Assembly: GCF_013170825.1 (NCBI RefSeq)
Contig: NZ_CP033365.1
Span: forward strand, 620,001-684,000
Length of the DNA: 64,000 nucleotides
Direction: 5' to 3'
From: Mesorhizobium sp. NZP2298
GTDB lineage: Bacteria > Pseudomonadota > Alphaproteobacteria > Rhizobiales > Rhizobiaceae
A program made the position numbers and the translations under genes. Every line of letters begins with the position of its first letter. The first letter of the stretch is position 1. The notes beneath the pieces were generated by a model, which was given only the letters and a program-made list of their open reading frames with translations, did no database searches and was not told the DNA's origin. This document shows positions 39,027 through 48,012 of the stretch, one piece after another.

Positions 39027-40430
39027 ATGTCTGCGATCGAAGCCGGCGCTCGCGCGCCGGAAAATCTTTGGCGTCAGGAAATCAAGGCGACGCTGGCGCT
39101 GGCCTGGCCGATGGTGCTGACCAATCTCGGCCAAACGGCGATGACGGCCACCGACGTCATGATGATGGGACGTCTTGGAGCGGATACGCTGGCCAGCGGC
39201 GCGCTTGGCGCCAACCTCTATTTCATGCCGCTGATCTTCGGCCTTGGCCTGATGCTGGCGACCTCGCCGATGATCGCGACCGAGCTTGGCCGCCGCCGCC
39301 ATTCGGTGCGCGACCTGCGCCGCACCGTGCGCCAGGGCCTGTGGCTGGCAATCCTGATCTCGATCCCGATATGGCTCGTGCTTTGGCACGGTGAGGCCAT
39401 TCTGCTGGCGATGGGCCAGGAGCCGGCGCTGGCGCATCAGGCCGGCATCTATCTGCGCTGGCTTGAATGGGCGGTGCTGCCTTTCTACGGCTATATCGTG
39501 CTGCGCTCGTTCATCTCGGCGCTGGAACGGCCGGGCTGGGCGCTGGTCATCGTCTTCGTCGCCGTTGCCTGCAACGTGTTCTTCAACTGGGTGTTCATGT
39601 TCGGCAATCTCGGCGTACCGGCCATGGGCATCTCCGGCTCGGGCCTTGCGACCTCGCTTTCCAGCACGCTGATGTTCGTCGGCATGTCTGTCGTGGTGAT
39701 GCTGGAGAAGAAGTTCCGGCGCTATCATCTCTTCGGCCGCTTCTGGCGATCCGACTGGCCGCGCTTCAAGGGGCTGCTGCGGCTTGGCCTGCCGATCGCC
39801 GGCATCCTGGCTTTCGAGGTGACCATCTTCAACGCGGCCGCCTTGCTGATGGGCCTGATCGATGCGGATTCGCTCGCCGCGCACGCCATCGCCATCCAGA
39901 TCGCCTCGATCTCCTTCATGGTGCCGCTCGGCCTCAACCAGGCGGTGACGGTCCGCGTCGGGCTTGCGCATGGCGCCGGCAATCCGGAAGGCGTGTCGCG
40001 CGCTGGCTGGACGGCCTTTGTCATCGGCGTCTCGTTCATGGCACTGATGGGGCTGGTGATGGTCCTTTGGCCGCATCTCTTGATTAGCGCCTTCATCGAT
40101 CTCGCCAACCCGGCCAATGCCAGGGTGATCGCGCTCGCCGTGTCCTTCCTGGTGTTTGCCGCACTGTTCCAGGTTTTCGATGGTGCGCAGGCGGTTGCCG
40201 CCGGCATGCTGCGCGGCCTGCACGACACCAAGGTGCCGATGATCTATGCCGCGATCGGCTATTGGGGCGTCGGCCTGCCGCTCGGCGTGCTGCTCGCCTT
40301 CCATTTCGGTTTGCACGGCGTCGGCATCTGGATCGGTCTCTCGACAGGGTTGGCCGTGGTGGCGGCGCTGCTCCTGGCGCGCTGGCTGCGCCGCGATCGG
40401 ATCGCGCCGCCGCTTGCCTTCGGGCATTGA
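39027..40430 (+). CDS. MATE family efflux transporter (NorM-like)
   Basis: A 467-residue inner-membrane antiporter with about 12 hydrophobic segments in two MatE repeats. The N-terminal repeat has [29 protein letters not shown]. The second begins near [28 protein letters not shown] proteins export cationic drugs and metabolites using Na+ or H+. Alone on its strand between the AraC gene and a transporter operon. The 252-bp gap upstream (38775-39026) contains its promoter and that of the AraC gene. Confidence 0.93.
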   Translation: MSAIEAGARAPENLWRQEIKATLALAWPMVLTNLGQTAMTATDVMMMGRLGADTLASGALGANLYFMPLIFGLGLMLATSPMIATELGRRRHSVRDLRRTVRQGLWLAILISIPIWLVLWHGEAILLAMGQEPALAHQAGIYLRWLEWAVLPFYGYIVLRSFISALERPGWALVIVFVAVACNVFFNWVFMFGNLGVPAMGISGSGLATSLSSTLMFVGMSVVVMLEKKFRRYHLFGRFWRSDWPRFKGLLRLGLPIAGILAFEVTIFNAAALLMGLIDADSLAAHAIAIQIASISFMVPLGLNQAVTVRVGLAHGAGNPEGVSRAGWTAFVIGVSFMALMGLVMVLWPHLLISAFIDLANPANARVIALAVSFLVFAALFQVFDGAQAVAAGMLRGLHDTKVPMIYAAIGYWGVGLPLGVLLAFHFGLHGVGIWIGLSTGLAVVAALLLARWLRRDRIAPPLAFGH

Positions 40431-40484
40431 ACGGGACGGTTGCCGGCTGCCCGGCGGCGTTTTTGCATGTATCGCTTCGCTGGC

Positions 40485-41132
40485 TCAGTGTCCCGCCGCC
40501 CGCCTTTCGAGCGACCGGGCATATTGCGTCAGCGGAAAGCACATGACGAAGAAGATCAGCGCCACCAGGCCATAGACCTTGAACGGTTCGAAAGTCGCGT
40601 TGTTGATGGCGTTGGAGGTCCGCACCAGTTCCTCGAAGCCGATGATCGAGGTCAGTGCCGTCGACTTGATCAGCTGCACCAGGAAGCCGACCGTCGGCGC
40701 GCGGGTGATCGAGAAGGCTTGCGGCAGAATGATCAGCCTGAGTTGCTGCAGATAGTGCAGGCCGAGGCTGGCGCCGGCATCCCATTGGCCCAATGGCAGC
40801 GCGTCCACCCCGGAGCGCCAGATCTCGGCCAGATATGCGCTGGCGAAGAAGGTGAGGCCGAGCACCGCTGCGGTCCATGGCTCGATGCGCAGGCCGAGCA
40901 TCGGCAGGCCGAAGAACATCAGGAACAGCTGCATCAGGAGCGGCGTTCCCTGGAAAAGGGCGATGTAGCCGGAGGCGAGGCGCCGGCTCCATGTATTCTT
41001 GGATATCCTGAAGAACAGCACGACCATTCCGACCAGCGCGCCGCCCACGAAGGCGGCCAGCGACAGCAGCACCGTCCAGCGTGCGGCCAGCAGAAGATTG
41101 CGCACGATGTCCCAGAAGGTGAACTCGATCAT
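40485..41132 (-). CDS. Polar amino acid ABC transporter permease
   Basis: A 215-residue HisM/GlnP-type permease with five membrane segments. The PAAT family signature YIALFQGTPLLMQLFLMFFGLP (about residues 75-96) and the EAA-like stretch GASLGLHYLQQLRLIILPQA are present. It overlaps the preceding permease gene by 4 bp. Neither gene has an ATP-binding partner in this cluster. Confidence 0.93.
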   Translation of the reverse strand: MIEFTFWDIVRNLLLAARWTVLLSLAAFVGGALVGMVVLFFRISKNTWSRRLASGYIALFQGTPLLMQLFLMFFGLPMLGLRIEPWTAAVLGLTFFASAYLAEIWRSGVDALPLGQWDAGASLGLHYLQQLRLIILPQAFSITRAPTVGFLVQLIKSTALTSIIGFEELVRTSNAINNATFEPFKVYGLVALIFFVMCFPLTQYARSLERRAAGH

Positions 41133-41785
41133 GACACGCCAGCTCCGAGAGCGCGGCGCCCGCCGGTGACCAGGAGCCGGCGCAAGGCCATGGACAAAGC
41201 GAGATAGACCAATGTCACGACGAAATAGGTCTCGAAGGACCGGAAGGTTCGCGCCTGCAGCATGTCGGCTTCATAGGTCAGCTCGCGCACCGCGATCTGC
41301 GACACCACGGCCGACTCCAGCATCATGATGACGATCTGGCTGGTGAGTGCCGGATAGATCACCTTGAGCGCCTGTGGCAGCACGATCTTGATGAACACCT
41401 GACGGGGCCTGAGCCCCAGGGCCAGCGCTGCTTCCGTCTGCCCGAGCGGCACGGCGTCAAGCCCGGCGCCGACGATCTCGATCGTGTAGGCCGCCATGTT
41501 GAGCGTCATCGCCAGCATGGCGGCCAGGATCGGGTCGAGCCGGATCCCGAGACTCGGCAGCCCGAAGAAGATGAAGAACAGCTGCACCAGGAACGGCGTG
41601 TTGCGCATCACTTCCACGTACCAGGCGATGGCCCGGCGAAGCAGCGCGGGGCCGTTTCGCCGTCCCGCGGCACCCAGGATGCTGAGCAGCGTTCCCGCCA
41701 GCGTGGTCACCACGATCAGCAGGATCGTCGTGGCCGCGCCGTGCGCGATGTCGCCCACGGCACCTGGAAGCCAGCCGAAGGCCAC
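41129..41785 (-). CDS. Polar amino acid ABC transporter permease
   Basis: A 218-residue HisQ/GlnP-type permease, the pair of the one downstream. The family block is YVEVMRNTPFLVQLFFIFFGLPSLGIRL and the EAA-like block is EAALALGLRPRQVFIKIVLPQA. It is separated by 6 bp from the substrate-binding gene and overlaps the other permease by 4 bp. Confidence 0.93.
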   Translation of the reverse strand: MAFGWLPGAVGDIAHGAATTILLIVVTTLAGTLLSILGAAGRRNGPALLRRAIAWYVEVMRNTPFLVQLFFIFFGLPSLGIRLDPILAAMLAMTLNMAAYTIEIVGAGLDAVPLGQTEAALALGLRPRQVFIKIVLPQALKVIYPALTSQIVIMMLESAVVSQIAVRELTYEADMLQARTFRSFETYFVVTLVYLALSMALRRLLVTGGRRALGAGVS

Positions 41786-41791
41786 GGGAAC

Positions 41792-42607
41792 TCAATCCTT
41801 GAGTTTGTCGGGGTTGAGCGGCGTCTTCAGCCAGGCCTTCGAGCTTTCGTCCAGCTTGCCGTCGGCCAGCATCTTGGCGATGGCGTCGTTGACCGCCTTC
41901 TTCAACCCGTCCTCGTTCTTGTTGAGGCCGATATGCGATGGCGAGGTCAGAAGCTGGAACTTCTGCTCCGGCTTCAGCGCATCCTGCTTGGCCAGCACCT
42001 GCGCGCCGACATCGTTGCCGACGACCATCAGCTGTGTCTGGCCCGAGATGAAGGCCTGGATCACCGAATTGTAGTTGTCGAAGCGCTTGATGTCGGCCGA
42101 GGCGGGCGCGGCCTCGGTGAGCGAAGTGTCCTCGAGCGTGCCGCGATTGACGGCGATCGACTTGTCGGCAAGGTCTTCCTTGCCCTTGACCGTCATCGCA
42201 GCCGGACCGATCACCGCGATGTAATAGGGCGCGTAGGCGGCGGCGAAATCGATGACCTGCTCACGCTCCTTCGAGTAGCCGACGCTCATCAGGATGTCGA
42301 CGCGATGGTCGTTCAGATAGGGGATGCGGTTCTGGCCGGTGACAGCGACCGGATTGAGCTTCACCTTGAGCGTGTCGGCGATGTATTGAGCCACATCCAT
42401 GTCATAGCCCTTGAGGCTCATATCGGCGCTGGCCGAGGAGAAGGGCGGGAAGTCCGCGAAGACGCCGACATTGATGGTGCCGGCCTTGGTGATGTCAGCC
42501 AGCGCGTCGGCGTTGGCCGCCTGCGTGGCAATGCCGAGACCGGCAGCACCCAGCATCAGCGCGGCGGCGATGGATGATTTCAGTGTCGAGTGGATTGTCA
42601 TTGTCAT
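41792..42607 (-). CDS. Polar amino acid ABC transporter substrate-binding protein
   Basis: A 271-residue periplasmic protein of the SBP-bac-3 family. The signal peptide ends near ANA (about residue 33). The mature start GTINVGVFADFPPFSS and GYDMDVAQYIADTLKVKLNPV are typical, with the MSVGYSKEREQVIDFAAAYA hinge. Ligands of this family are amino acids, opines or amines. The neighbouring ureohydrolase suggests a guanidino or arginine-related ligand. Three in-frame ATGs stand close together. The one at 42607 has the best spacing to an AAGGGG site; 42613 and 42601 are alternatives. Confidence 0.9.
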   Translation of the reverse strand: MTMTIHSTLKSSIAAALMLGAAGLGIATQAANADALADITKAGTINVGVFADFPPFSSASADMSLKGYDMDVAQYIADTLKVKLNPVAVTGQNRIPYLNDHRVDILMSVGYSKEREQVIDFAAAYAPYYIAVIGPAAMTVKGKEDLADKSIAVNRGTLEDTSLTEAAPASADIKRFDNYNSVIQAFISGQTQLMVVGNDVGAQVLAKQDALKPEQKFQLLTSPSHIGLNKNEDGLKKAVNDAIAKMLADGKLDESSKAWLKTPLNPDKLKD

Positions 42608-42688
42608 TGTCATTCCCCTTCTGGAAGCTTTTTGATTGTTGGGTCAGCCGCCGGCTCCAGCGCGGCGGCCGCCTTTTCGTGAAGTCCG

Positions 42689-43750
42689 TCAGGCCCCCTT
42701 GCCCGTGATGGCCGGGCTGAACACCATCAGGCTCAGTATCTCGAACAGCACCTGGGCGCCGGCATGCGCCGTGTTGGTGGTGGCGTCATATTGCGGCGCC
42801 ACCTCGACGACGTCGCCGCCGACGATGTTGAGGCCTTTGAGGCCGCGCAGCAGTTCAAGCACCTCGCGCGTCGTCAGCCCGCCGACTTCCGGCGTGCCGG
42901 TGCCCGGCGCGAAGGCCGGATCGACGCTATCGATGTCGAAGGAAACATAGGTCGGGCCGTCGCCGACGATCTTGCGGGCCTTTTCGATGATCGCGGGGAT
43001 ACCGAGCCCGGTCACCTCCTCGGCGTGGACCACGGTCATGCCGGACTCATAGGTGAACTCCCACAGATATTCGGCCGAGCCGCGGATGCCGATCTGGATG
43101 GTGCGCGTCGGATCCAGCACGCCGTCGAGCACCGCGTTGCGGAACGGCCCGCCGTGGTGGAACTTGGTCATGTCGAACAGGCCACTGGTGTCGCAATGAG
43201 CGTCGATGTGGATCAGGCCGACCGGCGCCTTCTTGCCGACGGCCTTGAGGATCGGATGGCTGATCGAGTGGTCGCCGCCGACAGACAGCGGAATGACGCC
43301 GGCATCGACGATCTGGTTGGTGCGGCGCTCGATATCCTCATGGCTGATCTCCAGACGGTAGCGGCTGCGGAATGGCGTGTCGCCGATGTCGGCCACCCTC
43401 AACTCATGCGTGGGGGCGCATTCCAGCACGTGGTTGTAGGGGCCGATGCGCTCGATGGCGCGCAGCGCCCTCGGCCCGAAGCGCGAGCCCGGCCGGTTGG
43501 TGACGCCGAGGTCCATCGGCACGCCGATCATGGCCACCTGCAGGTCGCCGAAATCCGGGTTCTCCGCGGCGATTTCGCGGTAGGGCGCGGCGAGGAAGGT
43601 CGGGATGCCGGAATAGGGCGCCAGCCTGGTGCCGCTCTTGGAGAAGATCTTGTCGGCGACCTTGCGGAACTTGGGGTCGAACATTTCGCCGCCATGGCTC
43701 TCGCCATATTTGCGACGCAGCGCGTCAAGCTTGCCGCGATCGTAGCCCAT
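42689..43750 (-). CDS. Agmatinase-family ureohydrolase
   Basis: A 353-residue enzyme that would cleave a guanidino compound to an amine and urea. The dimanganese ligands are present: His161 in VGGDHSIS, Asp183, His185 and Asp187 in IHIDAHCDT, and Asp272 and Asp274 in SFDIDSVDPAFAPGTGTPEVGG. The N-terminus is longer than in E. coli SpeB, as in guanidinobutyrase- and guanidinopropionase-type members, so agmatine is only one possible substrate. It diverges from a GcvA-like regulator and lies 81 bp before a polar amino acid transporter. Confidence 0.88.
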   Translation of the reverse strand: MGYDRGKLDALRRKYGESHGGEMFDPKFRKVADKIFSKSGTRLAPYSGIPTFLAAPYREIAAENPDFGDLQVAMIGVPMDLGVTNRPGSRFGPRALRAIERIGPYNHVLECAPTHELRVADIGDTPFRSRYRLEISHEDIERRTNQIVDAGVIPLSVGGDHSISHPILKAVGKKAPVGLIHIDAHCDTSGLFDMTKFHHGGPFRNAVLDGVLDPTRTIQIGIRGSAEYLWEFTYESGMTVVHAEEVTGLGIPAIIEKARKIVGDGPTYVSFDIDSVDPAFAPGTGTPEVGGLTTREVLELLRGLKGLNIVGGDVVEVAPQYDATTNTAHAGAQVLFEILSLMVFSPAITGKGA

Positions 43751-43928
43751 ATCGGTTCCTCCTCGATTGGTGCAGCTTGACCAGTGGTGACCTCAGGCGA
43801 ATTGACCGCCGTCCGGCCGGGTCGCTTGTCCCGCTGGCTGCCTGCAGATTTCTCGTCTTGAAGTTGTTCAGGGCCGAAGTGTCCGGCAGCCGCATTGAAA
43901 AATCAATTGATATTGTTAGGGTGTTTTC

Positions 43929-43945
43929 TGTGAGAAAATCTCACA
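43929..43945. promoter_or_regulatory. LysR-type operator between ureohydrolase and its regulator
   Basis: TGTGAGA-AAA-TCTCACA is a perfect 7-bp inverted repeat that contains a T-N11-A box (43931-43943), the LysR-type recognition pattern. It ends 16 bp before the regulator start, so autoregulation is likely. A second perfect palindrome, ATCAATTGAT, lies at 43902-43911 in the same 211-bp divergent gap. Confidence 0.55.
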
Positions 43946-43961
43946 AACTGTCGAGTCCCTG

Positions 43962-44936
43962 ATGGCCAAACGCCTGCCGCCCTTGAACCCACTGCGTGCC
44001 TTCGAGGCGACGGCGCGCCATGGCTCGCTCACCAAGGCGGCAAGTGAGCTGAACGTCACGCATGGCGCCATCAGCCACCAGATCAAGGCGCTGGAGCAGT
44101 CGCTCGGGGTCAAGCTGTTCGAGCGTGTCGGCCAGCGGGTCAAGTTGACGCCGCATGGCGCCGAACTTTTGCCGGCTGTATCGACCGCGTTCGACGGCAT
44201 CGCCGCCGCCACGCAGCGGCTGACGCGCCCAGCCAGCAGCGGCGCGCTTTCGGTGTCCTGCGTGCCGGCATTGCTGCTTTTGTGGATGACACCGAGGCTC
44301 GGCAGCTTCACCGCGCAATATCCCGACATCCAGCTGACGCTCATTCCCTCCAACGACCCCAGGGATATAAGGGCGCCGCATATCGATGTCTGCGTCCACT
44401 ATGGCAACGGCAGCTGGGCCGATTGCTGGATGCGCAAATGGTCGGGGCTGGAACTGTTTCCCGTGGTGAGCCCGACCTTGATCAACAACCGCCCGATCCG
44501 CAGCGTCAGGGATCTCGCCGACCATGTGTTCCTGCATGGCGACGACGGCCGCGAATGGCATACCTGGCTGGCGGCCGCCGATGCGCTGGACCTCGAGCGC
44601 GGCCGCCGCCATCATCTTGGCGATGCCCGCATGGCGACCGAGGCCGCGGTGCACGGCCATGGCGTGGCGCTGGGCGATTCCGTGACGGCAAGCGCGCTGC
44701 TGGCCAGGGGCATGCTGATCGCGCCGTTCAGCCTGTCGGTGCCAGCGGTCGATGAATTCTACATCGTCTGCCGCAACGAAATGCGCACGGCGCCGATCGT
44801 GCAGGTGTTCATCGACTGGCTGTTCGCCGAGAAGGCCGGGGATGACGGCCGTGCCGACGCTCCGGTCGCGGGCCGCATCATCAGCCGCCGCAAGCGTCCG
44901 CAGCTTAAGGTCATCGGCGCAAAGACCGCCGGCTGA
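43962..44936 (+). CDS. LysR-family regulator, GcvA-like
   Basis: A 324-residue regulator. The N-terminal helix-turn-helix LPPLNPLRAFEATARHGSLTKAASELNVTHGAISHQIKALEQ (about residues 4-45) is of GcvA type, and the co-inducer domain has DIRAPHIDVCVHYGNGSW and ATEAAVHGHGVALGDSV. A basic tail (about 285-324) ends the protein. The divergent position and shared palindrome point to control of the ureohydrolase gene and perhaps the transporter behind it. Confidence 0.92.
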   Translation: MAKRLPPLNPLRAFEATARHGSLTKAASELNVTHGAISHQIKALEQSLGVKLFERVGQRVKLTPHGAELLPAVSTAFDGIAAATQRLTRPASSGALSVSCVPALLLLWMTPRLGSFTAQYPDIQLTLIPSNDPRDIRAPHIDVCVHYGNGSWADCWMRKWSGLELFPVVSPTLINNRPIRSVRDLADHVFLHGDDGREWHTWLAAADALDLERGRRHHLGDARMATEAAVHGHGVALGDSVTASALLARGMLIAPFSLSVPAVDEFYIVCRNEMRTAPIVQVFIDWLFAEKAGDDGRADAPVAGRIISRRKRPQLKVIGAKTAG

Positions 44937-45061
44937 GCATGGCCAGACGCAGGCAGTTCTTTTTGTCGGGCCAGCCTGAAAGCGGGCAGCGTTTTGGTCA
45001 ATTCGATGCTATGAGGCCTCTCGCGGTTGTGGATTGCAGGCAGCGAAGGCGGCGTTGAAAC

Positions 45062-46366
45062 ATGGCTAAGACCGATATTGCGCGGCGCGTCTACAACCAC
45101 ACCTGGAAGCTCGATCCGATCGTGCGCAGTCTGCTCGACACGGATTTCTACAAGCTTCTGATGCTGCAGATGATCTGGGGCATGTACCCCAAGGTCGAGG
45201 CCACCTTCTCGCTGATCAACCGCACCACTTCGGTGCGGCTGGCCGACGATATCGATGAAGGCGAGCTGCGCGAACAACTCGACCATGCCCGCACCTTGCG
45301 CTTCTCCAAGAAGGAGATGATCTGGCTCGGCGGCAACAATTTCTATGGCCGCAAGCAGATATTCGAGCCGGAATTCCTGGCCTGGCTGGAAGGTTTCCGG
45401 CTGCCCGACTACGAACTGTCCAGGCGCGACGGGCAGTATGAGCTCTCCTTCAGCGGGCCGTGGATGTATACCACGCTGTGGGAAATCCCGGGGCTCGCCA
45501 TCATCAACGAGCTGCGATCCCGCGCGGCGATGCGGGCCTTCGGGCCCTTCGCGCTCGATGTGCTCTATGCCCGCGCCAAGGCCAAGATGTGGGCCAAGAC
45601 CGAACGACTGAAGGCACTGCCCGGCATCCGCATTTCCGACTTCGGCACGCGCCGGCGGCATTCCTTCCTTTGGCAGCGCTGGTGTGTCGAGGCGCTCAAG
45701 GAAGGTATCGGCGAGGCCTTCACCGGCACCTCCAACGTGCTGCTTGCGATGGACAACGACCTCGAAGCGCTCGGCACCAACGCACACGAATTGCCGATGG
45801 TGTTCGCGGCACTTGCCAATTCGGAGAAGGAGCTGAAACAGGCCCCCTACAAGGTGCTGCAGGACTGGCAGCGCTACTATGGCGGCAATCTGCTGATCGT
45901 GCTGCCCGACGCTTTCGGCACCGCCTCCTTCCTGCGCGACGCGCCGGACTGGGTGGCCGACTGGACCGGTTTTCGCCCCGACAGCGCCCCGCCAATCGAG
46001 GGCGGCGAAAAAATCCTGTCCTGGTGGCGCGAGAAGGGCAAGGATCCCAAGCAGAAACTGCTGATCTTCTCCGACGGCCTGGAGGTGGAAACGATCGAGG
46101 AAACCTACCGCCACTTCGAGGGCAAGGTGCGCATGTCCTTCGGCTGGGGCACCAACCTCACCAATGATTTCGAGGGCTGCGCGCCGACGGAGACCAACAG
46201 CCTGGACGCCATATCGCTGGTCTGCAAGGTCACCGAGGCCAATGGCCGGCCGGCGGTGAAGCTTTCCGACAATCCAGCCAAGGCGACCGGCGACGAGAAG
46301 GAGATCCAGCGGTATTTGCGGATTTTCGGCGAGAAGGACCGCGTGGAGCAACTGGTCAAGGTGTGA
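45062..46366 (+). CDS. pncB: Nicotinate phosphoribosyltransferase
   Basis: A 434-residue NAD-salvage enzyme that joins nicotinate to PRPP, giving nicotinate mononucleotide. Recognised by [14 protein letters not shown], by [12 protein letters not shown], and by [10 protein letters not shown], where His242 should be the phosphorylated histidine. [12 protein letters not shown] and [12 protein letters not shown] are near the C-terminus. Full length. pncA, which makes nicotinate from nicotinamide, lies 9 kb away on the other strand. Confidence 0.96.
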   Translation: MAKTDIARRVYNHTWKLDPIVRSLLDTDFYKLLMLQMIWGMYPKVEATFSLINRTTSVRLADDIDEGELREQLDHARTLRFSKKEMIWLGGNNFYGRKQIFEPEFLAWLEGFRLPDYELSRRDGQYELSFSGPWMYTTLWEIPGLAIINELRSRAAMRAFGPFALDVLYARAKAKMWAKTERLKALPGIRISDFGTRRRHSFLWQRWCVEALKEGIGEAFTGTSNVLLAMDNDLEALGTNAHELPMVFAALANSEKELKQAPYKVLQDWQRYYGGNLLIVLPDAFGTASFLRDAPDWVADWTGFRPDSAPPIEGGEKILSWWREKGKDPKQKLLIFSDGLEVETIEETYRHFEGKVRMSFGWGTNLTNDFEGCAPTETNSLDAISLVCKVTEANGRPAVKLSDNPAKATGDEKEIQRYLRIFGEKDRVEQLVKV

Positions 46367-46381
46367 GTCGAGATCGGACTC

Positions 46382-47860
46382 ATGGATAGTTCGAGCTCCT
46401 TCACGCCCCCCTCTGTCGTGGGGGAGTTGTCCGACAGGACAGAGGGGGGCGCCGTAGAGTGCCGTCATCACGGATTGGCCTGCGCCATCGCTCTTCTAGC
46501 CCTCCCCACTCCCGCCTTCGCCCATGCCTCCGACCGAGGCCACGTCCTGCTTCTCCCGACCGGCTACTACCTTGTCGGCGGCGCATTCGCCGTGGCCGTC
46601 AGCTTTCTCGTGCTGGCGCTGCTGCCGGCGGCTTCCATCGATCGTTTCTGGCGCCAGCGGCTGCCGCTTTTCACCTTCGGCGATACCGCCCGCACTTCCC
46701 TCAGCCTGATATCCTTTGCCGGCTTTGCAACTCTCATCGCCGCCGGCCTTTTCGGCAGCCGCGACCCGCTCTCCAATCCACTGCCGCTTGTGATCTGGAC
46801 GCTGTTGTGGGCCGGCCTCACGCTGCTGCAAGGCGCTCTCGGCGACATCTGGTCATGGCTCAACCCTTGGTATGGACCGTGGCGCCTCGCCTCACGCCTG
46901 CGCGGCGCAAGCGATGAGGGGCTGTGGCGCCTTCCCCGATGGATCGGCTGCTGGCCGGCCGTCATACTGTTCTTCGCCTTTGCCTGGTTCGAGCTCATCG
47001 ATCCGGCGCCTGACGACCCGGCACGGCTTGCCCTTGCCGCCGGCTTCTACTGGCTGCTCACCTTCCTTGCCATGCTGATGTTCGGCTATCGCGGCTGGAG
47101 CCGCAGCGGTGAGTTCCTGACCATCTTCTTCTCCATGGTGGCGCGTTTCGCGCCTGTCGAGCGCGACGAGAGAGGCCGGCTTGCGCTGTGCTGGCCAGGC
47201 GCCAAGCTGCTGGCGGCGGATCCGTTACCGCCCAGCGGCATCGCCTTCCTGCTGCTGACCTTGTCCTCGGTCTCCTTCGACGGCCTGTCGAAGACCTTCT
47301 TCTGGCTTGGCCTCTTCGGCATCAATCCGCTCGAATTCCCAGGCCGCACGGCGGTGATCGGCAGCGGCAGTCTCGGGCTCGTTCTGACATTCGTCCTGCT
47401 GGCGGCGGTGTTCCTTTTGGCCGTTGTGCTCGGCCAACGTCTTGCCGGCAGCGGACCGCCGCTCGCCCAGGCAGCCGGGCTGCTGGTCTGGTCGATCGTG
47501 CCGATCGCGCTCGCCTATCATGTCGCGCACTATATGACGGCGCTGCTGGTCGACGGCCAGTATGCGCTAGCCGCCCTGTCCGACCCGTTCGCGCTGGGCT
47601 GGAACCTGTTCGGCACCGCCGACATGCAGGTCGAGGCCGGCATCGTCGCCGGCGCGGCGTCCGCCTGGTGGCTGTGGAACATCCAGGCCGGTGCCATCAT
47701 CCTTGGCCATGTGCTCGCCGTCCTCGTCGCCCACGGCTTCGCCTGGCGCCTGCATCCGCAGCCCGCCCGCGCCGCGCTCAGCCAGTTTCCGCTCACCCTG
47801 CTGATGATCGCCTACACGGTCTTCGGTCTCTGGCTGCTCGCCACCCCGACGGTCGGCTGA
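46382..47860 (+). CDS. Conserved multi-pass membrane protein, function unknown
   Basis: Up to 492 residues and not a family I can name. An N-terminal signal-like segment (LACAIALLALPTPAFAHASDRGH) is followed by about 11 or 12 hydrophobic segments. Notable motifs are FGDTARTSLSLISF, a Trp-rich LGDIWSWLNPWYGPWRL and AYHVAHYMTALLVDGQYALAALSDPF, with histidines in the membrane, as in some metal- or quinone-linked proteins. The true start is uncertain. The ATG at 46382 would place the first 23 codons over a palindromic repeat, so a start such as the TTG at 46472 is plausible. It lies 15 bp after pncB. Confidence 0.75.
   Translation: MDSSSSFTPPSVVGELSDRTEGGAVECRHHGLACAIALLALPTPAFAHASDRGHVLLLPTGYYLVGGAFAVAVSFLVLALLPAASIDRFWRQRLPLFTFGDTARTSLSLISFAGFATLIAAGLFGSRDPLSNPLPLVIWTLLWAGLTLLQGALGDIWSWLNPWYGPWRLASRLRGASDEGLWRLPRWIGCWPAVILFFAFAWFELIDPAPDDPARLALAAGFYWLLTFLAMLMFGYRGWSRSGEFLTIFFSMVARFAPVERDERGRLALCWPGAKLLAADPLPPSGIAFLLLTLSSVSFDGLSKTFFWLGLFGINPLEFPGRTAVIGSGSLGLVLTFVLLAAVFLLAVVLGQRLAGSGPPLAQAAGLLVWSIVPIALAYHVAHYMTALLVDGQYALAALSDPFALGWNLFGTADMQVEAGIVAGAASAWWLWNIQAGAIILGHVLAVLVAHGFAWRLHPQPARAALSQFPLTLLMIAYTVFGLWLLATPTVG
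46406..46449. repeat. Perfect 12-bp inverted repeat after pncB
   Basis: CCCCCCTCTGTC (46406-46417) and GACAGAGGGGGG (46438-46449) enclose 20 bases. The style matches dispersed rhizobial palindromes. It overlaps the first codons of the next open frame, so that protein probably starts downstream of it. It may also end the pncB transcript. Confidence 0.6.
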
Positions 47861-48012
47861 GGCATTTGCGCTGGAAAATAAACCGGGATTCCCTTAGGGA
47901 ACCAGCATTGCCGTGTCCGGACTTTGGTGATTTAGTTTGTACACATGCAATTTTTCGACTTCCGGACATGAGCGGACTTTGCGCTCCTAACGCTGAACAA
48001 GGGGAACGGCAT

